A stretch of 64,000 bases of DNA from Spongisporangium articulatum. Lineage in GTDB: Bacteria; Actinomycetota; Actinomycetes; Actinomycetales; Kineosporiaceae. Positions 33,173-42,587 of this stretch are shown one piece after another. The stretch lies in assembly GCF_044465595.1 (NCBI RefSeq), contig NZ_JBITLV010000004.1, forward strand, positions 248,001 through 312,000, in the 5' to 3' direction. Made by a program: the position numbers and the translations under genes. Every line of letters starts with the position of its first letter. The first letter of the stretch is position 1. A model generated the notes under the pieces. That model was given only the letters and a program-made list of their open reading frames with translations, made no database searches and was not told the DNA's origin.

Positions 33173-33747
33173 CCGGCCGGTTGGACCCGGCGCACCGGCT
33201 CGATCCGCTGACCAGCGAGATCCCGGTGCTCGACGCGGGCCTCGTCGTCCCGACCACCGCAGCCATGCAGGAGCTGGGCTTCCGGCTGGCCGCCCGGCTG
33301 GGCGCGGGTGACCTGGTGATCCTGTCCGGTGACCTGGGCGCCGGGAAGACGACGCTGTCGCGCGGGATCGGCGCCGGCCTGCACGTGCGCGGTGAGGTGA
33401 CCAGCCCGACGTTCGAGATCGCCCGGGTGCACCCGCCGCTGCCGCGCCCCGACGGGACGCTCGGCCCGGCGCTCGTGCACGTCGACGCGTACCGGCTGGA
33501 GACCCTGGCCGAGGTCGACGACCTGGACCTCGACGCCTCGCTGGCCGAGTCGGTCACCGTCGTCGAATGGGGGGAGGGGCTGGTCGAGGGGCTGGCCACC
33601 GACCGCCTGCAGGTCACGGTGCGGCGCCCGTTCGGCGACCTGGGCCCCGACGCGCCCCGGCCCGAGCTCGACGAGGAACGCACCGTGCTGATGACCGGGT
33701 ACGGCGACCGCTGGGCCGGGGTCGCCCTGCCCCTCGAGTTGGGCTAG
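33169..33747 (+). CDS. tsaE: tRNA threonylcarbamoyladenosine ATPase TsaE
   Basis: TsaE is the P-loop ATPase that drives the TsaD-TsaB complex in N6-threonylcarbamoyl-adenosine formation on tRNA. The 192-residue protein has Walker A GDLGAGKTTLSRG, TSPTFEIARVH, VHVDAYRLET and VVEWGEGLVEGL. An N-terminal extension of ~40 residues and a C-terminal tail make it longer than E. coli TsaE (~153). tsaB, normally the next gene, is absent and rimI follows instead. Confidence 0.95.
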   Translation: MTGRLDPAHRLDPLTSEIPVLDAGLVVPTTAAMQELGFRLAARLGAGDLVILSGDLGAGKTTLSRGIGAGLHVRGEVTSPTFEIARVHPPLPRPDGTLGPALVHVDAYRLETLAEVDDLDLDASLAESVTVVEWGEGLVEGLATDRLQVTVRRPFGDLGPDAPRPELDEERTVLMTGYGDRWAGVALPLELG

Positions 33748-33750
33748 GGC

Positions 33751-34212
33751 GTGGGCCTGGCGCTGCGGCCCATGCGCTGGTGGGACGTGTCGTCGCTGCT
33801 GGCCGCCGAGCAGGAGCTGTTCGGGGCCACCGCGTGGAGCGCGGAGACGTTCTGGGGCGAGCTGGCCCATCCCGAGACCCGGCACTACGTGGTCGCCGAG
33901 GGGCCGGACGGCGAACTGCTGGGGTACGCGGGCCTGCTGCGACCCGGGCCCGAGGCCGACGTCCAGACCGTCGCCGTGCTGCCCGCCGCGCAGGGTCGGG
34001 GCGTCGGGAAAGCCTTACTGGCCGAACTGGTCTCGCAGGCCGCGGCCGGGGGTGCGAACACCCTGATGCTCGAGGTCCGGGCCGACAACGAGCCCGCCGT
34101 CGCGCTGTACACGGGCGCCGGTTTCGAGCGGATCGCGGTGCGGCGCAGGTACTACCAGCCGGGCGACCACGACGCCTGGGTGATGCGCCTGCGCCCGCTC
34201 CCGCAAAGCTGA
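33751..34212 (+). CDS. rimI: Ribosomal-protein alanine N-acetyltransferase-like GNAT
   Basis: A 153-residue GNAT enzyme. LRPMRWWDVSSLLAAEQELFG begins the fold, LPAAQGRGVGKALLAELV is the acetyl-CoA loop, and MLEVRADNEPAVALYTGAGFERIAVRRRYY is the RimI signature. RimI acetylates the N-terminal alanine of S18 in E. coli; actinobacterial RimI may be broader. GTG start 3 nt after tsaE. The tsaD gene, often next, is not here. Confidence 0.92.
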   Translation: MGLALRPMRWWDVSSLLAAEQELFGATAWSAETFWGELAHPETRHYVVAEGPDGELLGYAGLLRPGPEADVQTVAVLPAAQGRGVGKALLAELVSQAAAGGANTLMLEVRADNEPAVALYTGAGFERIAVRRRYYQPGDHDAWVMRLRPLPQS

Positions 34213-34283
34213 CCAAGATCACCGTCTGGGTGCGGTGATCGGCGGTGAAACTCCGAATCTCTGCACTCAGTCGGTGATCTTGG
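34213..34283. repeat. ~70-nt palindromic 3'-end element (copy 2)
   Basis: CCAAGATCACCG (34213-34224) is perfectly inverted as CGGTGATCTTGG (34272-34283). The interior contains GGTGAAACTCCGAATC, like copies 1, 3 and 4. It lies between the convergent rimI and protease genes and starts right after the rimI stop; the protease stop (34267-34269) is inside it. Confidence 0.7.
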
Positions 34284-35628
34284 CGCCGCACGTCCCGCAG
34301 AACGCCTGACCGGCCGGGACCTCGTGACCATTGGGGCACGTGACGGTGGCCGGCGCCTCGGCGGGCATCGGCTGCGTCGGCGTGCTGGCCGGGACCGCTT
34401 GCGTCGCAACGGGTTCCGGTTCGGCGATCGGCGCCGGGACGACGGGCGCCGGGGCGGGCGCCGGAGGCGTGACGGGCGTACCGGCGTCCGGCAGCGTGAT
34501 CACCGCGGGGCCGCCGGGGGCCGCTGCGGCGGGAGCCGGCTTGGCCCGGGTCACCGCGACGACGAGCGCGATCAGCCCGGCCAGCACCACGAGGCCGCCC
34601 GCGATCAGCCCGAGCGCGACCCCGGTGGACAGCCCGTCGTCCGAGGCCGTCGACGGCAACCGGGTGGCGGCCGGCGCCACCGCGGCGGGCGGGGTCTTCA
34701 CGGCGACCAGGGTCAGGTTCTTCGACTGCAGCCAGTCGCGCAGGTCGGTCGTGTCGGTGATGAAGTTGAAGTTCTGGTCCTCGCCGACGATCTTGAACGA
34801 GTTGACGCCGAGCACGTTGCCCAGCGGGTCGATGGTCGGGCCGCCGGACATCCCGGGGCTGATGTCGGCGTTCACCTCGGTCTGCGGCACCCCGCCCTCG
34901 CTGACCTGCTGGCTGGACGCCGTCCCGCTCTTGAACGAGGCCCGCAGCCGCTCGACGTCCACCACCTTGCCGACGGAGCCCGGGAAGCCGATCGCGGTCA
35001 GTTCGCTGCCGGTCTTCGGGTCGACGGTGGCGACGGGCAGCGCGGGGGTGTCCGTGGCCTCGATCTTGAGCAGCGCGGTGTCGCCCTCGTCGAACGGCTT
35101 GGTGTCGAGCACCCGGGCGGTCTCGGAGTCGTCGGCCAGCGGCGCCCCGGCCAGCCCCTTCGGCTGGTAGGCGACAACCTTCCGCTCGATCGCCGAACCG
35201 TTCTCCAGGCCCTCGGCCTTCCAGTTGATGAGCGCGCCGTCGAGCAGGTCGGCCGCCTCGGAGGAGGTGATCAGCCCCTGGTCGACCTGGTCGCTCAGGA
35301 ACGTCTCGATCAGCGCCTCGCGCCCGAACTTGCGCTCCACGCAGTGCCCGGCCGTGGTGATGTGCCCGTCGGTCGTGACGAAGAAGCCGGTGCAGCCCGC
35401 GTAGGCGGTGACCACGTCCTGCGTCCAGACGTAGCCGTCGACGGTCTCGTAGTAGATGTAGCCCCGCCACCGGATCGCCAGCTGCACGATGCTCGGCTCC
35501 GTGGCCGCGTTGACCTCCACGGCCGTGGGGGCCGACGGCGCGGGCGTCGCCGCGAGCGCGGGCGAACCGAGCGCCCCGACGGCGAGCAGGGCGGCTACGG
35601 CGAGCAGGCGGCGAACGGTGACAGACAT
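34267..35628 (-). CDS. Membrane-anchored trypsin-like protease with C-terminal zinc ribbon
   Basis: A 453-residue protein with a signal peptide (1-27, ALAATP cleavage) and an extracytoplasmic chymotrypsin-fold domain (~45-300) with His95 in TAGHC, Asp183 in EGDTALL and Ser261 in GMSGGP. One membrane helix (~336-360) is followed by an Ala/Pro-rich linker and a cytoplasmic zinc ribbon (CPNGH at 431-435, CGTCG at 444-448). All catalytic residues are present. It could be a signalling or quality-control protease whose activity is sensed across the membrane; this is inference. Ends within a palindromic element shared with rimI. Confidence 0.87.
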   Translation of the reverse strand: MSVTVRRLLAVAALLAVGALGSPALAATPAPSAPTAVEVNAATEPSIVQLAIRWRGYIYYETVDGYVWTQDVVTAYAGCTGFFVTTDGHITTAGHCVERKFGREALIETFLSDQVDQGLITSSEAADLLDGALINWKAEGLENGSAIERKVVAYQPKGLAGAPLADDSETARVLDTKPFDEGDTALLKIEATDTPALPVATVDPKTGSELTAIGFPGSVGKVVDVERLRASFKSGTASSQQVSEGGVPQTEVNADISPGMSGGPTIDPLGNVLGVNSFKIVGEDQNFNFITDTTDLRDWLQSKNLTLVAVKTPPAAVAPAATRLPSTASDDGLSTGVALGLIAGGLVVLAGLIALVVAVTRAKPAPAAAAPGGPAVITLPDAGTPVTPPAPAPAPVVPAPIAEPEPVATQAVPASTPTQPMPAEAPATVTCPNGHEVPAGQAFCGTCGAKITD

Positions 35629-35681
35629 GCGCCGGAAGGTACAGGGGGGTTCACAGACTTAGGAAGCGGCTGTGCCGAAGC

Positions 35682-36884
35682 TCAGGCGGGCACGCCGGCC
35701 CCCGCCCGCCGAAGGGGCCGGACGACGAGCACGGACTGCCGCCCCGACACCCGGGTCAGGATGATGGTCGCCTCGTTGTCGCCCTGCAGCCGCAGCTGCT
35801 TGCGCAGCTGGTCGGGGTCGACGGCGGTGCCGCGCTTCTTGATGGTCAGGCGCCCGACGCCGCGGTCGCGCAGCCAGGTGCGCAGCGACTTCAGGCCGAA
35901 CGGGAAGACCTCCTCGACCGCGAAGCAGGTGGCCAGCGGGGTCTCGACGTACCGGTCGGCGGTCACGAACGCGATCGAGCGGTCCAGCAGCCGGCCCTGC
36001 ACCTGCACGGCGACCTGCGCGACCAGCCCGGCCCGGATCACCGCGCCGTCGGGTTCGTAGACGTAGGCGCCGACCTCTCCGGGGACGGCGACCGGCATGT
36101 CGGCGTCCGTGACCTCGGCGGCCCCGGCGTCCGACAGCACGAGGGCGCAGCGGCGCACGCCCGGGCGGGCGGCCAGCCCGAACCACAGGCCCGCCTCCAC
36201 CACGTCCCCGTCCACCGAGATCCACTGCGCCTCGCAGCCGTCGGGCAGCAGGTGGTGCGGGATGCCGGGGGCGGTCTTCACGCCGACGGCCGCCATCGTC
36301 GCGGCGAGCTCGAGCGCGAAGGACAGGGGCGGCGACCCGGCCCGCGGGTCGAGCAGGCGCTTGCCGGACGACGTGCGCCGGGCCGGGTCGAGGAACGCGG
36401 CCTGCAGGTCGCCCAGGTCGGTCGTGGTGGCGTCGCCGTGCCGGACCTCCGCCTCGGCCCAGTGCCGCAGGTTCACGGTGGCCACGGCCGCGGTCAGCTC
36501 GTCCCGCTCGACGGCCAGGACGCCCAGTTCGAGCCCGGCCAGGGCCATCGCGTCACCGCCGATGCCACAGCCCAGATCGGCCACCCGGGTGGCCCCGGCG
36601 GTCGCGAACCGGGCCGCGTGCCGGGCGGCGACGGGCAACCGGGTGGCCTGTTCCAGGCCCGCGGGGGTGAACAGCATGCCCGCCGCGAACGGCCCGAACT
36701 TGCGCTCCCCGGCGGCCCGCAGCCGCGACTGGGTGAGGGCGGCGGAGACCAGCTCGGGGGCGTGCCCGGCCCTGCGCAGCTGCTCGCCGAGGGCCATGGC
36801 GCCGTGCTCGTCGTAGGGCGGCAGGGACTCCAGCAGGGCCCACCCCTCCGGGGTGAGCAGTGTCGCGACGGCCTGCTGGTCCAC
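35682..36884 (-). CDS. Class I SAM methyltransferase, THUMP-like
   Basis: A 400-residue protein with a helical N-terminal region (QQAVATLLTPEGWALLESLPPY), a Rossmann methyltransferase domain whose motif I is VADLGCGIGGDA, and AAFLDPARR in the position of motif IV. A C-terminal THUMP-like domain follows (GVGRLTIKKRGTAVDPDQLRKQL). Actinobacteria often carry this uncharacterised protein beside groES. An RNA substrate is likely from the C-terminal domain but unproven. It is divergent from groES. Confidence 0.82.
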   Translation of the reverse strand: MDQQAVATLLTPEGWALLESLPPYDEHGAMALGEQLRRAGHAPELVSAALTQSRLRAAGERKFGPFAAGMLFTPAGLEQATRLPVAARHAARFATAGATRVADLGCGIGGDAMALAGLELGVLAVERDELTAAVATVNLRHWAEAEVRHGDATTTDLGDLQAAFLDPARRTSSGKRLLDPRAGSPPLSFALELAATMAAVGVKTAPGIPHHLLPDGCEAQWISVDGDVVEAGLWFGLAARPGVRRCALVLSDAGAAEVTDADMPVAVPGEVGAYVYEPDGAVIRAGLVAQVAVQVQGRLLDRSIAFVTADRYVETPLATCFAVEEVFPFGLKSLRTWLRDRGVGRLTIKKRGTAVDPDQLRKQLRLQGDNEATIILTRVSGRQSVLVVRPLRRAGAGVPA

Positions 36885-36921
36885 GTCCCCGATCCTGCCA
36901 CTCCCGACCGGTCCCCGGAGG

Positions 36922-36963
36922 CTGGCACTCGAGTTGACCGAGTGCTAAAACCCGTTCTAGGGT
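36922..36963 (+). promoter_or_regulatory. CIRCE element overlapping groES promoter
   Basis: CTGGCACTC-N9-GAGTGCTAA (36922-36948) matches the HrcA operator consensus TTAGCACTC-N9-GAGTGCTAA. TTGACC at 36934-36939 lies inside it and TAGGGT at 36958-36963 gives an 18-nt spacer, so HrcA binding would block the -35 box. A second imperfect inverted repeat (CTGGCACTC at 36974, GAGTCTGCCAG at 36990) follows in the leader. Confidence 0.9.
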
Positions 36964-37124
36964 TCCAGAGGAACTGGCACTCTCCCTGGGAGTCTGCCAG
37001 CTCGATGTTCCACCGCCCGGGCTGCGTCCGGCACCGCGACGACGGGTGCGACCTCGGCGGGCAGTTCCAGCAGTACCCGTCCCGCAAGTTCATCTTCGAC
37101 GTTCCCGAAGGGGAGGTCACCAAC

Positions 37125-37424
37125 GTGTCGGTCTCCATCAAGCCGCTCGAGGACCGCATCGTCGTCAAGCAGCTCGACGCTGAGCAGACGACGGCCTCCG
37201 GCCTGGTCATCCCGGACACCGCCAAGGAGAAGCCCCAGGAGGGCCAGGTCCTCGCGGTCGGCCCGGGGCGCTTCGACGACCAGGGCGCCAAGCGGATCCC
37301 GCTCGACGTCAAGGTCGGCGACACCGTGCTCTACAGCAAGTACGGCGGCACCGAGGTCAAGTACTCCGGCGAGGAGTACCTGATCCTGTCGGCCCGCGAC
37401 GTGCTGGCGATCATCGAGAAGTAA
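37125..37424 (+). CDS. groES: Co-chaperonin GroES
   Basis: A 99-residue GroES, standard length, that caps GroEL. IKPLEDRIVVKQLDAEQTTASGLVIPDTAKEKPQEG contains the mobile loop; YGGTEVKYSGEEYLILSARDVLAIIEK is the C-terminal strand set. GTG 37125 has GGGAGG 9 nt upstream. The frame is open further upstream, and an in-frame ATG at 37005 would add 40 residues, but family length argues against it. Controlled by the CIRCE element upstream. Confidence 0.97.
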   Translation: MSVSIKPLEDRIVVKQLDAEQTTASGLVIPDTAKEKPQEGQVLAVGPGRFDDQGAKRIPLDVKVGDTVLYSKYGGTEVKYSGEEYLILSARDVLAIIEK

Positions 37425-37507
37425 GGGGCTCAGGCCCACCGACCCGCCCCGGACGACGACCTCGTTCGGGGCGTGCGTCGTTCTGCACCCAGATACAGAG
37501 GGAAGAC

Positions 37508-39133
<1,626 letters not shown>

Positions 39134-39167
39134 CCGACCCGCACCCGGCCTACGAACCGGGCATACG

Positions 39168-39204
39168 AAAGGGCCCCCACCCGAGTGATCGGGTGGGGGC
39201 CCTT
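39168..39204 (+). terminator. Rho-independent-type terminator after groEL
   Basis: AAGGGCCCCCACCCG pairs with CGGGTGGGGGCCCTT across a 6-nt loop (AGTGAT), 35 nt after the groEL stop. The very GC-rich stem with flanking A/T runs can terminate in both directions. Confidence 0.9.
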
Positions 39205-39302
39205 CCGGCTGTCCGCGACTCCGCAACCGCGGACAGCTTCCCTGGGAGCGGTCGGCCGGGGGAACCGACGCGCGTGAACGTCTGAACGTGTGACGGGAAC
39301 GT

Positions 39303-39611
39303 CTAACTGGCCCGGCGGTAGACCTCGTCCTGGGGGCGGGCGCCGACGTAGCGGGCCTGGCGGTCGTCCTCGCTCAGGCCGCCCCAGACCCCGTAGGGCT
39401 CCCGGACGGCGAGCGCGTGCTCACGGCACTGGTCCATCACGGGGCACGACGCGCAGACCGCCTTGGCCGCCAGGTCCCGCTCTCTGCGGGCCGGACCGCG
39501 CTCACCCTCGGGGTGGAAGAACAGCCGGGGGTCGCTGTCCCGGCAGGCACCCTCGAACTGCCATTCCCACAGGTCGGCCACCGGACCCGGGAGGCGTGAG
39601 ATCTCGGCCAT
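39303..39611 (-). CDS. whiB1: WhiB1-like iron-sulfur regulator
   Basis: A 102-residue Wbl protein. Four cysteines for the [4Fe-4S] cluster are Cys23, Cys53, Cys56 and Cys62 (CASCPVMDQC), followed by the GVWGG turn (74-78) and a basic tail (ARYVGARPQDEVYRRAS). Length and tail fit WhiB1, an NO-sensitive, essential regulator in mycobacteria that binds the sigma-70 subunit SigA. A gene of this family at this position beside groEL is also known in Streptomyces. Confidence 0.9.
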   Translation of the reverse strand: MAEISRLPGPVADLWEWQFEGACRDSDPRLFFHPEGERGPARRERDLAAKAVCASCPVMDQCREHALAVREPYGVWGGLSEDDRQARYVGARPQDEVYRRAS

Positions 39612-39731
39612 CGTGAATCAGTCCCAACGTGTGGCGCCGACAGGGGCGCTTTCAGGCAATTGGTCAGGCAATCTGCTGGTGGGCCCACCTCTCGCCGGTT
39701 CAGTCGAACCATGCGTGAAGCGATGTCTTCG

Positions 39732-39761
39732 ACACTACACATCGTTTCGAGGGTTGTTCAA
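39732..39761 (-). promoter_or_regulatory. Predicted whiB1 promoter with overlapping inverted repeat
   Basis: On the minus strand TTGAAC (39756-39761) and TAGTGT (39732-39737) are separated by 18 nt, about 120 nt upstream of the whiB1 ATG. CGATGT-N12-ACATCG (39721-39744) overlaps the -10 box and may be an operator. The remaining 351-bp gap (39612-39962) holds no convincing gene; its right part presumably carries the promoter of the MerR-like gene. Confidence 0.45.
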
Positions 39762-39962
39762 GACACCGTTGCAAAACCGATTCATGTGTTGGTCGCCGCA
39801 GGACGATGTACCTCATGATCCTTCCGTCGCTACGCTGGCGAAACGCTTGAGGAGTAACGCCCGTGCAGGGTCGGCGCGATTGACGGTCAGGGGGAGTCTG
39901 CCGAGGACGCCATGGCGGGCTGGAAGTGCTCGTTCACGGGACGCGACGGAGAATCTGGGGTC

Positions 39963-41186
39963 ATGAGTACTGCGGACGGGTCGGAGGAGGTCGTCGACAT
40001 CCCTGCGCCGCCTGCACCTGCTCCGAACCTGACCGTGGCCGCTGTCGCCCGCCGGTTGGGCGTGGCGCCGCCGACCCTGCGGACGTGGGACCGCCGTTAC
40101 GGGCTGGGCCCCTCCGAGCACACCGCCGGCGCCCACCGCCGCTACTCCCCGGGTGACGTGGCCCGCCTGATGGTCATGCGCCGCCTCACGCTGCAGGGCG
40201 TGGCCCCGGCCGACGCCGCCAAGATCGCCCTGGCCGCCTCCGTGCCGGGGGCCGCGGCACCCGCGGCCGCGGACGGCGTCCAGCAGGTCGCCGGGCCCGA
40301 CGGCTCGAACCCCCCGCTCGCCGAGGGCCCCATCACCCCCCGGTCGGGCCTGTCCGAGGCCGAGCAGGAACTCCAGCTCGCCGACGCCGACGACCCCTTC
40401 GCCGAGGCCGACCTGTGGTCGGCCCGCCGGGCCGACGAGTCCGACCCGGACGACGGCCTGGGGGTCGCCGAGCCCTGGCGCGAGGAGGGCGGCGAGATCG
40501 AGACCGCCTGGCTCGGCGTGCTGCGCCGGGGCGGACGGCGGGCGAGCGGCGGTGGGCGCGTGGTCGCCATGCCCGACGGGACGCCGCGCAGCCGCGGCCT
40601 GGCCCGCGCCGCGATGAGCCTGGACACCCCCGCGACCTACCGGATGCTCGCCGAGGCGGTCCGCGCCGACGGCGTGGTCGTGACCTGGAACGACATGATC
40701 ATGCCCGTGCTGCGGGCCCTGGGGGAGCGCACCAACGCCACGGGCGACGGCATCGACGTCGAGCATGCCTTCAGCGAGGTCGTGCTGAGCGTGTTCCGGG
40801 GGCCGGGCGCCTACCTGCCGAACCCGCGCAACCACAGCCCGGTGCTGCTGGCCTGCGCCGACCGCGACTACCACTCGCTGCCCATGCACGCGCTGGCCGC
40901 GGCCCTGGCCGAGCGGCAGATCGGCACCCGGTTGCTCGGCACCGGGCTGCCGCCCACCGCGCTGTCCGCGTCCGTGCGCCGCACGGGGCCCTCGGTCGTC
41001 GTCCTGTTCGCGCGGATGCCCGGGGCCGACGCCTCCACCACGGAGCAGATGCGTCGCCAGCGGCCGGCGCCCGCCGTCCTGCTGGCCGGGCCGGGCTGGG
41101 ACCCGGAGACGGTCCCCGCCTTCGCGCTGCGGGCCAACTCCCTGCAGGAGGCCTGCGAGATCGTCCTGCAGGCCGCCCTGACCTGA
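39963..41186 (+). CDS. MerR-family regulator with degenerate cobalamin-binding-like domain
   Basis: A 407-residue protein. The N-terminal MerR winged helix (TVAAVARRLGVAPPTLRTWDRRYGLGP to HRRYSPGDVARLMVMRRL) is clear. After an acidic linker (~105-180) comes a helical bundle and Rossmann-like domain resembling the B12-binding part of CarH/LitR-type regulators (DVEHAFSEVVL; RDYHSLPMHALAAALAERQIGTRLLG). The Glu-His pair of the bundle is kept, but the signature Trp is replaced and the DxHxxG motif is altered, so B12 binding is doubtful. ATG 39963 begins the recognisable sequence. Target genes are unknown; bldM follows 146 nt downstream. Confidence 0.83.
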   Translation: MSTADGSEEVVDIPAPPAPAPNLTVAAVARRLGVAPPTLRTWDRRYGLGPSEHTAGAHRRYSPGDVARLMVMRRLTLQGVAPADAAKIALAASVPGAAAPAAADGVQQVAGPDGSNPPLAEGPITPRSGLSEAEQELQLADADDPFAEADLWSARRADESDPDDGLGVAEPWREEGGEIETAWLGVLRRGGRRASGGGRVVAMPDGTPRSRGLARAAMSLDTPATYRMLAEAVRADGVVVTWNDMIMPVLRALGERTNATGDGIDVEHAFSEVVLSVFRGPGAYLPNPRNHSPVLLACADRDYHSLPMHALAAALAERQIGTRLLGTGLPPTALSASVRRTGPSVVVLFARMPGADASTTEQMRRQRPAPAVLLAGPGWDPETVPAFALRANSLQEACEIVLQAALT

Positions 41187-41332
41187 TTGCTGCACCCGGC
41201 CCAACGGGGCTGCTCCACGTGGCCCAGCGGTGCACCGAAATCCCAACCGGGAGTTCAGGTTCCCCCGGCCTCGGTCGATACCTCGCACTGGACGCCCTCC
41301 ATGGATGGGGGGCCGATGTGCAGAGGTGAGCA

Positions 41333-41941
41333 GTGGCGACCGTTCTCGTGTGTGACGACTCGGCCCTGGTGCGGGAGAACTTCCACCGCGCCCTGTCGGC
41401 CGTGCCGGGCATCACCCGGATCGTTGACGCGTCCTCCGGTGAGGAGGCGCTCGCCCGGTGGTCGGTCGAGAGACCGTCCCTGGTGCTGATGGACGTCCGC
41501 ATGCCCGGCATCGGCGGCGTGGAGGCATCCCGACGGCTGCTGTCCCGCCATCCCGAGGCGATCGTCGTCATGGTGACCGTTGCCGAGGACGCCGAAGGTG
41601 TTGCACGATCGGTGGCCGGAGGGGCCAGGGGTTACCTGGTCAAGGACGCGACGCGCGAGGAGGTGGCCGCGACCGTGGTGTACGCCCTGTCCGACGGCCT
41701 GTCCCGGCGCGCCGTGCCGGCCCCGCGCAGCGTGGAGGCGTCCGCCCCCACGCTGACCGAGCGCGAGATGCAGGTCCTCACCGGCATGAGCCGGGGGCGC
41801 TCGAACGCGGAGATCGGCAAGGAGCTCTACCTGTCCGAGGACACCGTGAAGACCCACGCGAGGCGCCTGTTCCGCAAGCTGGGAGCAGCCGACCGCGCCC
41901 AGGCGGTGGCCATCGGCTTCAGGTGGGGTTTGGTACGGTAA
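41333..41941 (+). CDS. bldM: BldM-type response regulator
   Basis: A 202-residue NarL/FixJ regulator. The receiver domain has Asp8/Asp9, the phosphoacceptor-position Asp54 (LVLMDVRMPG) and Lys104. The LuxR-type HTH spans ~135-200 (TLTEREMQVLTGMSRGRSNAEIGKELYLSEDTVKTHARRLFRKLGA). The close match to Streptomyces BldM in the HTH and in the ending AIGFRWGLVR, together with the same neighbours (sigma factor, guaB), supports orthology. BldM controls aerial development genes with WhiI in Streptomyces, without conventional phosphorylation. No cognate kinase gene is adjacent. GTG start. Confidence 0.9.
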   Translation: MATVLVCDDSALVRENFHRALSAVPGITRIVDASSGEEALARWSVERPSLVLMDVRMPGIGGVEASRRLLSRHPEAIVVMVTVAEDAEGVARSVAGGARGYLVKDATREEVAATVVYALSDGLSRRAVPAPRSVEASAPTLTEREMQVLTGMSRGRSNAEIGKELYLSEDTVKTHARRLFRKLGAADRAQAVAIGFRWGLVR

Positions 41942-42005
41942 CGCCGTGGCCGTTCGGGGCGGCAGTGCAGATGTCGCCGGTGTAACGCCAGGGGGCAATC
42001 GGGCG

Positions 42006-42587
42006 ATGTCCGGTAACGACGGCATGGACGACATCCAGGCCCTGTCGTCCCGCGCCGCCCAAGGGGACGCCGCGGCCACCGAACGACTGCTGAGGCTGCT
42101 TCACCCGATGATTCGCCGCTACTGCCGTGCACGGCTCGGCCGTTTCGCCGGAGCGGACCACACTGCGGACGACGTCGCGCAGGAGGTCTGCCTGGCGGTG
42201 CTGTCCGCGCTCGGCCGGTACCGCGACGAGGGGCGTCCCTTCGAGTCGTTCGTCTACCGCATCGCGGCGAACAAGGTGGCCGACGCCCAGCGGGCCGCCT
42301 ACCGGGCCGCCATCCCGCAGGCCGAGCTGCCCGAGGTGGTCAGCACCGACCGCGGCCCGGAGGAGCACGCCGAGGCGGCCAGCGACGCCGACCAGCTGCG
42401 TGAGCTGCTGCTCCAGCTGCCCCCGGCCCAGCGTGAGCTGCTGCTGCTGCGGGTCGCCGCCGGCCTGTCGGCCGAGGAGACCGGGCGCGCCCTGGGGATG
42501 ACCGCGGGCGCCGTGCGCGTCGCCCAGCACCGGGCCATGCAGAAGCTCCGGGCGCTCCTGCCCGCGACGGCGGTGGGCACGGCATGA
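42006..42587 (+). CDS. sigD: ECF RNA polymerase sigma factor SigD/ShbA
   Basis: A 193-residue ECF sigma factor with region 2 (DDVAQEVCLAVLSALGRYRDEGRPFESFVYRIAANKVADAQR) and region 4 (LRELLLQLPPAQRELLLLRVAAGLSAEETGRALGMTAGAVRVAQHRAMQKLRALL). It corresponds to M. tuberculosis SigD and to Streptomyces ShbA, which drives hrdB transcription. Orthology rests on the following anti-sigma gene (rsdA) and guaB genes in the same order. ATG 42006 was chosen over the GTG at 41946. It overlaps rsdA by 4 bp. Confidence 0.9.
   Translation: MSGNDGMDDIQALSSRAAQGDAAATERLLRLLHPMIRRYCRARLGRFAGADHTADDVAQEVCLAVLSALGRYRDEGRPFESFVYRIAANKVADAQRAAYRAAIPQAELPEVVSTDRGPEEHAEAASDADQLRELLLQLPPAQRELLLLRVAAGLSAEETGRALGMTAGAVRVAQHRAMQKLRALLPATAVGTA

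Noticed and set aside
37005..37124. N-terminal extension of GroES
   Set aside because: The extended product would be 139 residues against a family norm near 97-100, and the ribosome-binding site fits the GTG at 37125.
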